Assembly (NCBI RefSeq): GCF_021538895.1
Contig: NZ_JADDRL010000046.1
Coordinates: forward strand, 1-64,000
Length of the DNA stretch: 64,000 bases
Origin: Streptomyces olivochromogenes
GTDB lineage: Bacteria; Actinomycetota; Actinomycetes; Streptomycetales; Streptomycetaceae
Direction: 5' to 3'
Shown: positions 8,681-16,596 of the stretch, one piece after another
Numbering within the stretch: the stretch's first letter is position 1
How the letters are laid out: each line of letters opens with the position of its first letter
The notes under the pieces: model-generated
Seen by the model: only the letters and a program-made list of their open reading frames with translations
What the model was told of the DNA's origin: nothing
Databases searched by the model: none
Program-made: the position numbers and the translations under genes

Positions 8681-9511
8681 GTGCGGATCTACATCAGCGT
8701 GGACATGGAAGGCATCACAGGGCTCGTGGACGCCGATGATGTCCAGCCCGGCGGTCGGGACTACGAGCGTGGACGGCTGATGATGGCGGAGGACGTCAAT
8801 GCTGCCGTCCGTGGCGCCGTCGCGGCCGGTGCTACAGAGATCACCGTCAATGATGCGCACGGCCCGATGCGCAACCTTGTGCCCGAGGCGCTGCACCCGG
8901 CGGCCCGCCTCATCCGCGGCAAGCCCAAGCAGATGCTCATGCTCGAAGGCCTCACCCCCGAGCACGACGCGGTGATCTGTGTCGGCTACCACGCGCGGGC
9001 CGGCGCGCTCGGCGTGCTGAGTCACAGCTTCATGGGGCACGAAATCGAAGACATGTGGCTGGACGGCCGGCCCGTCGGCGAGATCGGCCTGGCCCACGCC
9101 ACCGCGGCCGCCATCGGCGTTCCTGTGGCTGTCCTCACCGGTGACGACTGTGCCTGCGCAGAGATGACGGAATGGGACGCCTCGGTGACGACCGTGGCCG
9201 TGAAGTACGCGCGGGACCGTTTCGCGGCAGATCTACGACCAGCGGAAGAAGCACGTGCGGCAATCGAGGAAGCGGTCGCTGCCAGTCTCTCCACAGTGCC
9301 GAAAGCGTCAGAGGTCCCTGCGGACCTGTCCGTCCTCACGGTCCGCTGGCAGTCGGCTTCCGTGGCCTCGACGCTACTGGGAATTCCAGGGGTCACTTTG
9401 GCAGACCCGCGGACCGTCCAGGCGCAGGGCGCGCTGCCCAGCCTCTATCGGCTGTTCGGCGTGTGGACGCGAGTGGCCACCTCCCTCACCAACCAGCCAC
9501 CGTATTGTTGA
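8681..9511 (+). CDS. dppA: M55-family D-aminopeptidase
   Basis: A 276-residue cytoplasmic metallopeptidase starting at GTG 8681 behind GAGGAG. It matches Bacillus DppA residue for residue at the metal site: Asp8 and Glu10 (VDMEG), His60 (NDAHGP), His104 (GYHARAG) and Glu134 (PVGEIG), with the catalytic His115 (VLSHSF). Family members release N-terminal D-amino acids from short peptides derived from cell-wall turnover. No peptide-transport genes accompany it, unlike the Bacillus dpp operon. Function is inferred from the complete set of active-site residues. Length is typical. Confidence 0.9.
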   Translation: MRIYISVDMEGITGLVDADDVQPGGRDYERGRLMMAEDVNAAVRGAVAAGATEITVNDAHGPMRNLVPEALHPAARLIRGKPKQMLMLEGLTPEHDAVICVGYHARAGALGVLSHSFMGHEIEDMWLDGRPVGEIGLAHATAAAIGVPVAVLTGDDCACAEMTEWDASVTTVAVKYARDRFAADLRPAEEARAAIEEAVAASLSTVPKASEVPADLSVLTVRWQSASVASTLLGIPGVTLADPRTVQAQGALPSLYRLFGVWTRVATSLTNQPPYC

Positions 9512-9883
9512 CCGTCGCGACAACGGCTGGGCGGTCTTCGGGTCTCGTAGCGAGTAGGGCTGTGCGCTGGCGGCAGCCGGCCCTGACCAGAACCCCGACC
9601 GTGAGGGCCCGACCAGCGTCACGATGCGATAACCCCGCCCCCGACCACGCCCGCAACCCCACCGGTGACTCCACCGACGACCCCGCCGACAACCGTCCGC
9701 GCCCATCCGGCGCCTGACGGCGTATCCGCAGATCACCACGCCCTTTTGGCATAGTCGGGGACCCAGACATCCCCCCTCTGCACCCCCACCAACGACCCAT
9801 CCCAGGAAGAAAGAAGAAGGGAAGGGGAGGCTGGGGTGTGCCGGGGGATCGGGCGGCCCTCCAGGGTGTTGCGCGTTGGCGGG

Positions 9884-9932
9884 CCCGCCCCAGACCGCCG
9901 GGCAGACAAGCTGCCCGGCGGTCTGGGGCGGG
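9884..9932. terminator. 22-bp perfect inverted repeat, terminator-like
   Basis: Left arm 9884-9905 and right arm 9911-9932 are perfect reverse complements (22 bp, starting CCCGCCCCAGACC) around a five-base ACAAG loop. No T-run follows, which is usual for Streptomyces terminators. It could end transcription from the M55 gene 370 bases upstream. The rest of 9512-9986 holds no convincing gene. Confidence 0.7.
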
Positions 9933-9992
9933 TGATCTTCGGTGCTCGGCCGTGACCGGCCCTGCGATCACCGAGGTTGACGGCATGTGCCT

Positions 9993-10247
9993 ATGACCCG
10001 AGGCCTGTTCGTCACGGCGGCCGCCGTCCTCGCCACCACGCTCACCACCGCCCCGCACATCACAGCCACCGCGGCAGCAACTGTGCCGTGCGCCACGAAA
10101 TGGACAGTCGTCCAGCGGGTGTCGTTGCGCAGGCCCGCCTGGAATGACGGCCCGGTCGCAACGGCACCGCGGCACCTGTGCGCAGAGAGCCTTTTTCGTA
10201 CTGTTCGTCCTACCAACAGGCACGTAGTGAGCTCGGCATGTTCGTAG
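9993..10247 (+). pseudogene. truncated relative of the 5.7-kb SH3-like secreted protein
   Basis: From ATG 9993 (or GTG 9987) the frame gives a signal peptide (MTRGLFVTAAAVLATTLTTA) and then CATKWTVVQRVSLRRPAWND and GPVA, matching the RRPAWN-GPVA block of the frameshifted gene at 5684-6047. After about 10165 the similarity is lost and the frame ends at 10247 without the Cys-rich C-terminal strands, so the 3' half is missing. Probably a remnant of a second paralogue. Confidence 0.45.
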
Positions 10248-10283
10248 AGACAGTTCGGGTGCACCTTTCGGACCAGCCGCCTT

Positions 10284-10535
10284 TTGAGCAGACAGGGCAG
10301 GGGGGCAAGCCAGCAGTTCGGAAAAGGACTCCTGTGTGGGCTGTGCAACCGGAGGGTTGAAGAGTGCCCGCACGCCGAAGGCTGCCCGAGAGCCGACTAC
10401 ATGAACGACCCGCCTGCGGCGCACTTCGCGCTCGTCTACCCGCCCTACCTGGCGTGGCGGCCGAAGGAATCGACGCGACGACACAAGATCGAACTGCTGG
10501 GCTTCGATCCGCTCGCCGACTGGCGCCCGAGCTGA
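10284..10535 (+). CDS. possible small Cys-containing hypothetical protein
   Basis: The open frame gives 83 residues from a weak TTG start. Its C-terminal 60 look protein-like, with a CxxC-x(6)-C-x(5)-C arrangement (GLCNRRVEECPHAEGCP) that could bind metal, then an aromatic stretch (FALVYPPYLAWRP). No ribosome site is evident and the start is unsure. It may be the 3' part of a larger decayed gene. It is convergent with the thioredoxin-fold lipoprotein gene. Confidence 0.35.
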   Translation: MSRQGRGASQQFGKGLLCGLCNRRVEECPHAEGCPRADYMNDPPAAHFALVYPPYLAWRPKESTRRHKIELLGFDPLADWRPS

Positions 10536-10596
10536 GGCTCATCGAACCCTCAGCGGCAACCGGCTCCACACCCACGTGCCTTGGCACGCTGGTGAT

Positions 10597-11334
10597 TCAC
10601 AGATCGGTGTCCTGCCATTGCCCGGGGTCGTCGTGGATGCGCTGCAGCAGGCCGGCGAAGACCGTGCGGTCGTAGAGCATTCCGTTGTAATTGAGCGGGA
10701 TCCGGACATTGTTGATCACGGCGGTGGGGGTCCCTGGCCCGTCCGGTTCCTTCGTCCCTCCGGCTTGCTCGTAGGCCTTTTGGGAGGCTGCAACGAAGCT
10801 CCGGTACTTCATGGACTTCACGGCGGCATCGAACGCGGGGCTGCGCAGGCCCTCGACCTGACGGGCCAGCTTCAGCAGGCTGGCGTCGGTGTAGCCGTCG
10901 ACACTCTCGTCGGGCTGGTTCGCGTACAGCACGGCGTGGTACTCGGCGAACTTTCCCTCCGCCAGCGCGGCACGCAGCGCGTTGACGGCCTTCTTCGAGC
11001 CGGTGCCACCGAGCCGGTCGTAGAGGAAGGAGGCCAGCGTGTACTGGGTCCTGGCCTCCCGCTGCACGGTCGCGTCCTGCAGTTCGGGAGCACCGCCAGT
11101 GGTCTCGAACTCCTTGCAGTACGGGCAACGCGGATCCTCGTACAGGTGCACCGTGAGCGACGCCTCCGGATCGCCGACCGTGATGGTCGTACCGTCCGCG
11201 CTGAGCTTCTCCGGCAGGTCCGCCACGCCTCCGTAGGGAGTTTTCGGCTTCGCGGGAACATGCCGCTGACCGCACCCCACAAGAACCAGAACTGCCACCG
11301 TGCACACGGCGGCGAACTGTGCCCCACGCCTCAC
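10597..11334 (-). CDS. thioredoxin-fold (DsbA-like) lipoprotein
   Basis: A 245-residue protein from GTG 11334, behind a purine-rich GAGGGAGGGG stretch. Residues 1-20 are a signal with lipobox Cys21 (LVLVGC), so it should be anchored outside the membrane. The DsbA/Thioredoxin_4 domain begins near 50; ITVGDPEASLTVHLYEDP leads into the redox motif C70-P-Y-C73, and GTPTAVINN near 205 supplies the cis-Pro loop. Length and layout fit actinomycete extracytoplasmic disulfide oxidoreductases that use VKOR rather than DsbB as partner; no partner gene is adjacent. The exact substrate is unknown. Confidence 0.85.
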   Translation of the reverse strand: MRRGAQFAAVCTVAVLVLVGCGQRHVPAKPKTPYGGVADLPEKLSADGTTITVGDPEASLTVHLYEDPRCPYCKEFETTGGAPELQDATVQREARTQYTLASFLYDRLGGTGSKKAVNALRAALAEGKFAEYHAVLYANQPDESVDGYTDASLLKLARQVEGLRSPAFDAAVKSMKYRSFVAASQKAYEQAGGTKEPDGPGTPTAVINNVRIPLNYNGMLYDRTVFAGLLQRIHDDPGQWQDTDL

Positions 11335-11887
11335 CTGAACCTACCCCTCCCTCGGAACAGCGCGACTATAGAACGTCTGCACGAAAGCGGCACGCGATTT
11401 GCCGACGAGAGCTGTACGGTGCAGCGCAGCTCACAGCTGCGTGTGACTGCTCGCAATAGATGACACCGCGGGATCGCGCCGAGCAGGCCCGATGCTCCGA
11501 CCTGGTCGCGATGGTTGGCACCGTTTGGTCATCGTTGTTGGCGCATGCTCATGTTGGTCGGCCTATTTGACACCGGTGAACAGCCGCATCTCCCGGCTCA
11601 CCGCGCCATCATGGCGCAACATGACGGGTGCATGCCCCCGCCGACATGCTGGTCGGGACCGCTAGGGACGGGCGTCGGCCCCACGGTTCCGGGCGAAGGC
11701 ACGAGCGGCTCGTCGAGCATGTCGATCTCACGCTCACGCCGTTGGCCTACCCCATGGGTCCGTAGATCCACTAGCCGTTTGCCCCAGGCGGTTGGACCGC
11801 AGTCAGGCGTGGACGGCCTCGACGGACCCCAGCCTCCCAGGGGCTGTTAGGCCGAAGGAACCGGGGCCAAGTCGTGAGCTGCGGCGG
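11335..11887. other. 550-base region, no gene recognised
   Basis: Upstream flank of the lipoprotein gene plus unassigned sequence. The A/T-richer patch 11340-11470 probably carries the lipoprotein promoter. Open frames on the plus strand at 11515-11850 do not resemble any family. Confidence 0.4.
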
Positions 11888-12385
11888 TCAGGCCGTCGCC
11901 TCGACGTCCTCCTGGCACAGCGGGACGGCGCCGTCGGCGTGCTTGAGGGCCATGCGGACGACGACCAGCTCGGCGCCCTTGATGCCTTCCGGGTCGCGGC
12001 GCTTCCACCATCCCTACGCCTGTACGGCTTCCGTCGCCTTCCGCAGCTCCTCGAACAGCTCGTCGTACCTGCGGGCCTGCTCGAGCGTCCAGCCGGGCGT
12101 CCCTGGCCGGCCGCTGTGCTCCTTGCCCCATCCGGTCCCCTCAAGCCACCCGGGGTGCGGCTCACGAGACCGCGGGAGCGTCTTCTGATAGGCGTGGAGC
12201 GGCAAGTACAGCTCGGCGGCCTCGCGCAAGAACGCGCGCTCCCTGCTCACCAGCGCCCAGGCCGTCTTGGACGCGCACCAGTGGCCGGCATCCCCTTCCT
12301 TCGCCGCGCTGAGGCTGATGGGCATCGCGCGCGAGGGGGATGGCAACGCCGGCACCGTCCCTGACAGTGGTGCCGCAAGAGACAC
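11888..12385 (-). pseudogene. hypothetical protein interrupted by an in-frame TAG
   Basis: The frame starts at GTG 12385, four bases past the P450 stop, and runs through WCASKTAWALVSRERAFLRE and ARRYDELFEELRKATEAV to a TAG at 12014-12016. The same frame then stays coding-like for another 42 codons (GWWKRRDPEGIKGAELVVVR, MALKHADGAVPLCQEDVEA) to TGA 11888. The uninterrupted product would be about 165 residues of an actinomycete hypothetical family. Either the gene is inactivated by one nonsense mutation or the shorter 123-residue form is what is made. It may be translationally coupled to the P450 gene. Confidence 0.5.
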
Positions 12386-12388
12386 GCG

Positions 12389-13744
12389 CTAGAGGCCGGC
12401 CCCGGCTCGGGGGCGGACGGTCATCCGCAGGTTGCGCGGCCGTACGGTGAGCCGGGCGACTTGGCGGATGACTTGGCCCTCGGCGAGTTCCAGCCGTACC
12501 GAACGCAGCATCGTCGCGAGCGCCGTGACCATCTCGGTGAGGGAGAAACGGTCCCCCATGCACTTGTGCTTGCCGTCCCCGAAGGGCACGAACGCGCCCG
12601 GCGGAGGCTCCTGAGCGGCGTCGGTCCACCGGTCCGGGTCGAAGGTGAGCGGGTCGGGGAAGCGCTCGGGGTCGCGGTGCATGGAGTGCTGGCAGTAGGC
12701 CAGCTCGGTGCCGGCGGGCAGCGTCCACTCGCCGAGCCGGGTCTCCTCTGTGGTGCGGCGGGTGACCAGCCAGCCGGGGTGGTGCAGCCGCAGGGTCTCG
12801 GTGATCACCCGGTTCAGGTACGGCAGCCGGATCACGTCGTCGAAGGCGACCGGCCGTTCGCCGAGGACCTCGTCCAGCTCGGCCAGGACCCGGGCCTCGA
12901 TGTCGGGGTTGCGGGCGAGCTCGTACAGGGTCCAGGACAGCAAGGACGCGGTCGTTTCGGTGCCCGCCACGGCCAGGAGGAAGATCTCGGAGCAGATCTG
13001 ATGCCCGGTCAGCGGCTCGCCGGTCTCCTCGTCGATGGTGCGCAGCAGCATGGAGAGCATGTCCCCGGTGTCGTGCCCGGAGGCCTGCAGTTCGTCGACG
13101 GCGGTGTTGATGGTGGCGCGCACCTCGGCCCGGGCCCGGTCGAAGCGGCGGTTGAAGGGCAGCGGCAGGCGCTCGGCCCAGTCGGGCAGCATTATGCGCA
13201 AACCGACGCCGTTCATCACCACCGACACGTTGCTGCGCAGCCGGCGGAAGACGGCGTCATCGAGGCTGCCGGCGAGCACCGTCTTGGCCAGCATGTCGAG
13301 ACTGAGCCCGACCATCGCCTCGTGTACGTCGAGGGGCCGCCCGCGCTCCCAGCCAGCGACCGTGGCCGTCACCTCGGCGCGCATGAGATCGACGTACCGG
13401 CTGATCTCGGTGTGGGCGAACGCGGGTTGAAGCTGGCGGCGTTTGCGTACGTGGTCGCGGCCGGTGGCGGTGACGACGCTGTCGCCCAGCAGCTGGCCCA
13501 GCTTGTCGTAGAGCCGGCCCTTGTCGAGGCTGGGTCCCAGGCCTTTGAGCATCTGGTGGATCAGGGCCGGGTCCTGGACCACGATGGTGCGCGTACCGGG
13601 TTGCAGGACGATCTCGACGAGTGGTTCCCCTGTCTCGCGCAGCGAGTCGATGAAACCGAGGTTGTCGCGCATCTTCAGCGCGTGACCTATGAATGGAAAC
13701 GATCCTGCGGCTCGGGGTATGGGGGGAGGCGCAGTGGACGTCAC
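12389..13744 (-). CDS. cytochrome P450
   Basis: A 451-residue P450 from GTG 13744. All core motifs are present: the I-helix oxygen-activation motif A260-GTETT, the K-helix E316-TLR, and the heme loop F388-GDGKHKC395-MGD with Cys395 as iron ligand. No membrane anchor is visible, so it is a soluble monooxygenase needing a ferredoxin and reductase from elsewhere. The N-terminal PPIPRAAGSFPFIGHA and the late heme position place it nearer the longer CYP183/pentalenene-oxygenase-like group than the classic 400-residue Streptomyces P450s; that placement is an inference. No biosynthetic cluster surrounds it. Confidence 0.9.
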   Translation of the reverse strand: MTSTAPPPIPRAAGSFPFIGHALKMRDNLGFIDSLRETGEPLVEIVLQPGTRTIVVQDPALIHQMLKGLGPSLDKGRLYDKLGQLLGDSVVTATGRDHVRKRRQLQPAFAHTEISRYVDLMRAEVTATVAGWERGRPLDVHEAMVGLSLDMLAKTVLAGSLDDAVFRRLRSNVSVVMNGVGLRIMLPDWAERLPLPFNRRFDRARAEVRATINTAVDELQASGHDTGDMLSMLLRTIDEETGEPLTGHQICSEIFLLAVAGTETTASLLSWTLYELARNPDIEARVLAELDEVLGERPVAFDDVIRLPYLNRVITETLRLHHPGWLVTRRTTEETRLGEWTLPAGTELAYCQHSMHRDPERFPDPLTFDPDRWTDAAQEPPPGAFVPFGDGKHKCMGDRFSLTEMVTALATMLRSVRLELAEGQVIRQVARLTVRPRNLRMTVRPRAGAGL

Positions 13745-13814
13745 GGGTCATCCCTTCACGGCGGTCGCGGGCGCCCCTATGACTTCCCTGAACCTCCCCC
13801 AGCACAATCCTGTC

Positions 13815-15425
13815 ATGAACGTGTCCTGCGCCACGTGGGACAAGCTGGTTGGTCACCTGCGGCGCCGGGCATCAGTGCGGTCACCCCAGCGAACTGCTCC
13901 GGCTCCTGATTCCTCATCGGCCAGCCGTAGCCGTCGGCGTCGCGGCCGCGTCCTTCAAGAACGCGCGCTGGTGGAGGCTGGACAGGAGCCTCGGGGCCGG
14001 GTGCGCAGGCCCGGTGGCGGTCGGAAGAAGGCCGTGGACCTCGATCCGGGTTTGCGGCCTGCGTTGCTGGCACTGGTGGAACCTGACGAGCGGGGCGATC
14101 CGATGTCGCCGCTGCGTTGGACGGTGAAGTCGACCAGGATCCTTGCGGCCGAGCTCACCCGCCAGGGGCACAGGGTGAGCGCGGACACGGTCGCCGACCT
14201 GCTGCGTGAGGAGGGCTTCAGCCTGCAGGCCGGCGCCAAGACCATCGAGGGCAAGCAGCACCCGGACCGTGACGCTCAGTTCCGCAACATCAACGAGCGC
14301 GCCAGGGAGCACATGGACGCCGCGCAGCCCGTGATCAGCGTGGACACGAAGAAGAAGGAACTCGTCGGCGACTACAAGAACGCGGGCCACCAGTGGCGGC
14401 CGGCCATGGAGCCGGTACTGGTCAAGACACACGATTTCCCGGACCGGCAGGGACCGGGCACGGCGATCCCGTACGGAATCTATGACATCGCCGCGAATAC
14501 CGGCTGGGTCAGTGTCGGCACCGATCACGACACCGCCGCGTTCGCTGTCGCCTCTATCCGCCGTTGGTGGCAGGCCCGAGGTCGGCACGACCATCCGGCC
14601 GCCACCCGTCTGCTGATCACTGCGGACGCAGGCGGGTCCAACGGCTACCGCACCCGCGCCTGGAAGACCGAACTCGCAGCCCTTGCCGCCGAGACGGGCA
14701 TGGACATCACGGTCTGCCACATGCCGCCGGGCACCTCGAAGTGGAAGAAGATCGAGCACCGGCTGTTCTCCCACATCTCCATGAACTGGCGGGGCCGCCC
14801 GCTGACCAGCCACGACGTCATCGTGAACAGCATCGCGGCGACCACCACCTACGACACCGGCATCAAAGTCACCGACAGCGATATCGACGCTCTGCCCATG
14901 CACCGGCACCGTTTCCACGGCGACTGGAACTACACCCTCCACCCTCAACCCCGCGACACCACCAGCGCAGCCAAGAAGCCGCGGTCAGCCGACTGCCCGC
15001 CCCCGCGGCCCTGCAAGGGATGTCTGCGCAACCCGGAGCTGACCGGTATGCCCGAACCAGCGCTGGACGAACTCGTCGGCCAACTTGCCCAGAAACTGGA
15101 CGACATACGTGAGCAGGGACGGCTCCAGCAGAGAGGAGGCGAACGCATCCGTACTCGCGGCGCAGGGGCCAAGGACAGGCTGACCACCGCCGACAGAGTG
15201 CTGGCCACCGTGCTCTACCTGCGCAAGCTCGGCACCCGAGATGTGCTCGCCCAGCTCTTCGGAGTCAATGGCAGCACCCTCACCAGGGCCGTTCGCCAAG
15301 TCCAGCCCCTCCTCGCCGAGCACGGCCACACCATTCCACCCTCGACAGCCAGGTTCCGGACACCCGCTGACGTCACCGCGTTCCTCGCAAACAGCAGCGC
15401 CACGGAGATCAAATCAGCATGTTGA
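13815..15425 (+). CDS. ISAzo13-family transposase, N-terminus altered
   Basis: The catalytic core of an ISAzo13 (Rhodopirellula-type) DDE transposase runs from about 13966 to 14960: GRVRRPGGGRKKAVDLDP, ISVDTKKKELVGDYKN, YGIYDIAANTGWVSVGTDHD, LLITADAGGSNGYRTRAWK, MPPGTSKWKKIEHRLFSHI. The Asp-Asp-Glu residues are in VDTKK, TADAGGS and KIEH. A helix-turn-helix-like C-terminal extension follows (ADRVLATVLYLRKLGTRDVL). The first 50 residues (13815-13965) do not resemble the family N-terminus, so about 80 native residues have been replaced and activity is doubtful. An IS5 element sits 18 bases downstream of the stop. Confidence 0.75.
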   Translation: MNVSCATWDKLVGHLRRRASVRSPQRTAPAPDSSSASRSRRRRGRVLQERALVEAGQEPRGRVRRPGGGRKKAVDLDPGLRPALLALVEPDERGDPMSPLRWTVKSTRILAAELTRQGHRVSADTVADLLREEGFSLQAGAKTIEGKQHPDRDAQFRNINERAREHMDAAQPVISVDTKKKELVGDYKNAGHQWRPAMEPVLVKTHDFPDRQGPGTAIPYGIYDIAANTGWVSVGTDHDTAAFAVASIRRWWQARGRHDHPAATRLLITADAGGSNGYRTRAWKTELAALAAETGMDITVCHMPPGTSKWKKIEHRLFSHISMNWRGRPLTSHDVIVNSIAATTTYDTGIKVTDSDIDALPMHRHRFHGDWNYTLHPQPRDTTSAAKKPRSADCPPPRPCKGCLRNPELTGMPEPALDELVGQLAQKLDDIREQGRLQQRGGERIRTRGAGAKDRLTTADRVLATVLYLRKLGTRDVLAQLFGVNGSTLTRAVRQVQPLLAEHGHTIPPSTARFRTPADVTAFLANSSATEIKSAC

Positions 15426-15442
15426 TTCTCTGCGAGCCCTTA

Positions 15443-16327
15443 GAGGTCCTAACAAAGGCGTTGAACGTGCCGGTGGGTGATGAGACATGTGGCGAGGCCG
15501 AGAAATGCTTCGTGGATGTCATCGCGTCGCTCCCACCGGATCCGAAGCCGACGGAAACCGTGCAGCCAGCTGATCGTCCTCTCGACCACCCAACGAAAGA
15601 CGCCCAGGCCAGAGCCATGGGGCTGGCCTCGCCGTGCAATCACGGGGCGGATGCCGCGGGCCCAGAGCAGACGCCGGTACTTGTCGTGGTCGTAGCCGCG
15701 GTCGGCAAGCAGTGCGTCGGGCCGGTGGCGTGGCCGGCCGACGCGGCCGGCCACGGAAGGAATCTTGTCGAGCAGGGGCAGCAGTTGGGTGACGTCGTTG
15801 CGGTTTCCGCCGGTCGGCGACACCGCGAGCGGGATGCCTTGTGCGTCGGTGATGACGTGGTGTTTGCTGCCCGGGCGTGCGCGGTCGAACGGGCTGGGTC
15901 CGCTTTTGGGCCCCGCCGCGCGGCCCTGACGTGGGAGGAGTCGATCACCGCCCGCGACCAGTCCAGCTTGTTCTTCGGCCGCAGCCTCTTCAGCAGCACT
16001 TCATGCAGTTGGTCCCACACGCCCGCCTCGTTCCACGCCGCAAGGCGCCGCCAGCAGGTCATCCCCGAACCGAAGCCCAGCTCCTGCGGCAGGTACTCCC
16101 ACTGGATTCCCGTGTGCAGCACGAACAGGATCCCGCACAACGCCTGCCGGTCCGGCACCCGCGGCCGGCCCTCGATCAGCTTCGGCCCCGGCTCCGGAAG
16201 CAACGGCTCAATGAGCACCCAGAGTTCATCCGACACGATCCACGGCCGTGACTGTCTCTTCCCCACGACAAGTCCAACGACCAGCCAAGCCCGAAGTCAC
16301 ATGATCAACCACTTCTGTTAGGGCCAG
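15443..16327 (-). mobile_element. IS5-family (IS427-like) insertion sequence
   Basis: An 885-bp element. The left end GAGGTCCTAACA (15443) and the right end, read inward, CTGGCCCTAACA form imperfect inverted repeats with 9 of 12 matching bases. A TTA triplet flanks both ends (15440-15442 and 16328-16330), consistent with a 3-bp target duplication. The element carries one transposase in two overlapping frames on the minus strand. To its right lies the tyrosinase remnant, which it may have interrupted. Confidence 0.8.
15449..16266 (-). CDS. IS5-family transposase in two frames (possible -1 frameshift)
   Basis: The first frame starts at 16266 (MGKRQSRPWIVSDELWVLIE) and carries GILFVLHTGIQWEYLPQELG and the first Asp in AVIDSSHVRA. 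The protein continues in the -1 frame from the CCCAAAAGC sequence at about 15903-15911: SGPSPFDRARPGSKHHVITD, then SPTGGNRNDVTQL, LLADRGYDHDKYR with the second Asp, and FRWVVERTISWLHGFRRLR with the Glu, ending at 15449. The slip point is exactly where IS427-type elements use programmed frameshifting. All catalytic residues are present in the fused product of about 270 residues. Confidence 0.75.
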
Positions 16328-16330
16328 TTA

Positions 16331-16510
16331 GCAGGTCCATGGACCACTTCCGCCGCGGCTTGGGTGAGCTGGAGAACTGGACCAGAGCCGGTCGATGTTG
16401 CTGTGGTGGAGCCAGAAGATCGGATCACGGGCGGCGCCCGCCACGGACCCCATCCAGCCGATCGCGCTGGCGTCAAGGTTCCGGCTGCGGCTCCATTCGT
16501 AAGGTCGCAG
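16331..16510 (-). pseudogene. tyrosinase C-terminal fragment
   Basis: The minus strand reads AIGWMGSVAGAARDPIFWLH then HSNIDRLW, the CuB copper-binding signature (DPIFWLHHSNIDRLW) of the tyrosinase common central domain. The CuA half and the rest of the enzyme are missing; the fragment ends at the IS5 target site on one side and loses frame similarity beyond about 16510 on the other. Non-functional remnant of a melanin-type copper oxidase. Confidence 0.6.
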
Positions 16511-16596
16511 GCGAAGCGGGGCTTCGTCTTCGGCCGGATCCGGGCACGCATCCGACGCCTCGGGCAGGCTGCGAACAGGCTCGTCGTTCGTGGATC

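Noticed and set aside
9486..10484. 332-codon minus-strand open frame
   Set aside because: Composition is low-complexity and it spans a strong hairpin and an opposite-strand signal peptide; no start context or family.
12389..13744. Idea that the P450 belongs to a secondary-metabolite cluster
   Set aside because: No polyketide, peptide, terpene or tailoring genes lie within the flanking 10 kb, only mobile remnants and a small hypothetical gene.
12461..13909. 482-codon plus-strand open frame
   Set aside because: Antisense shadow of the P450 gene, whose motifs are complete on the minus strand.
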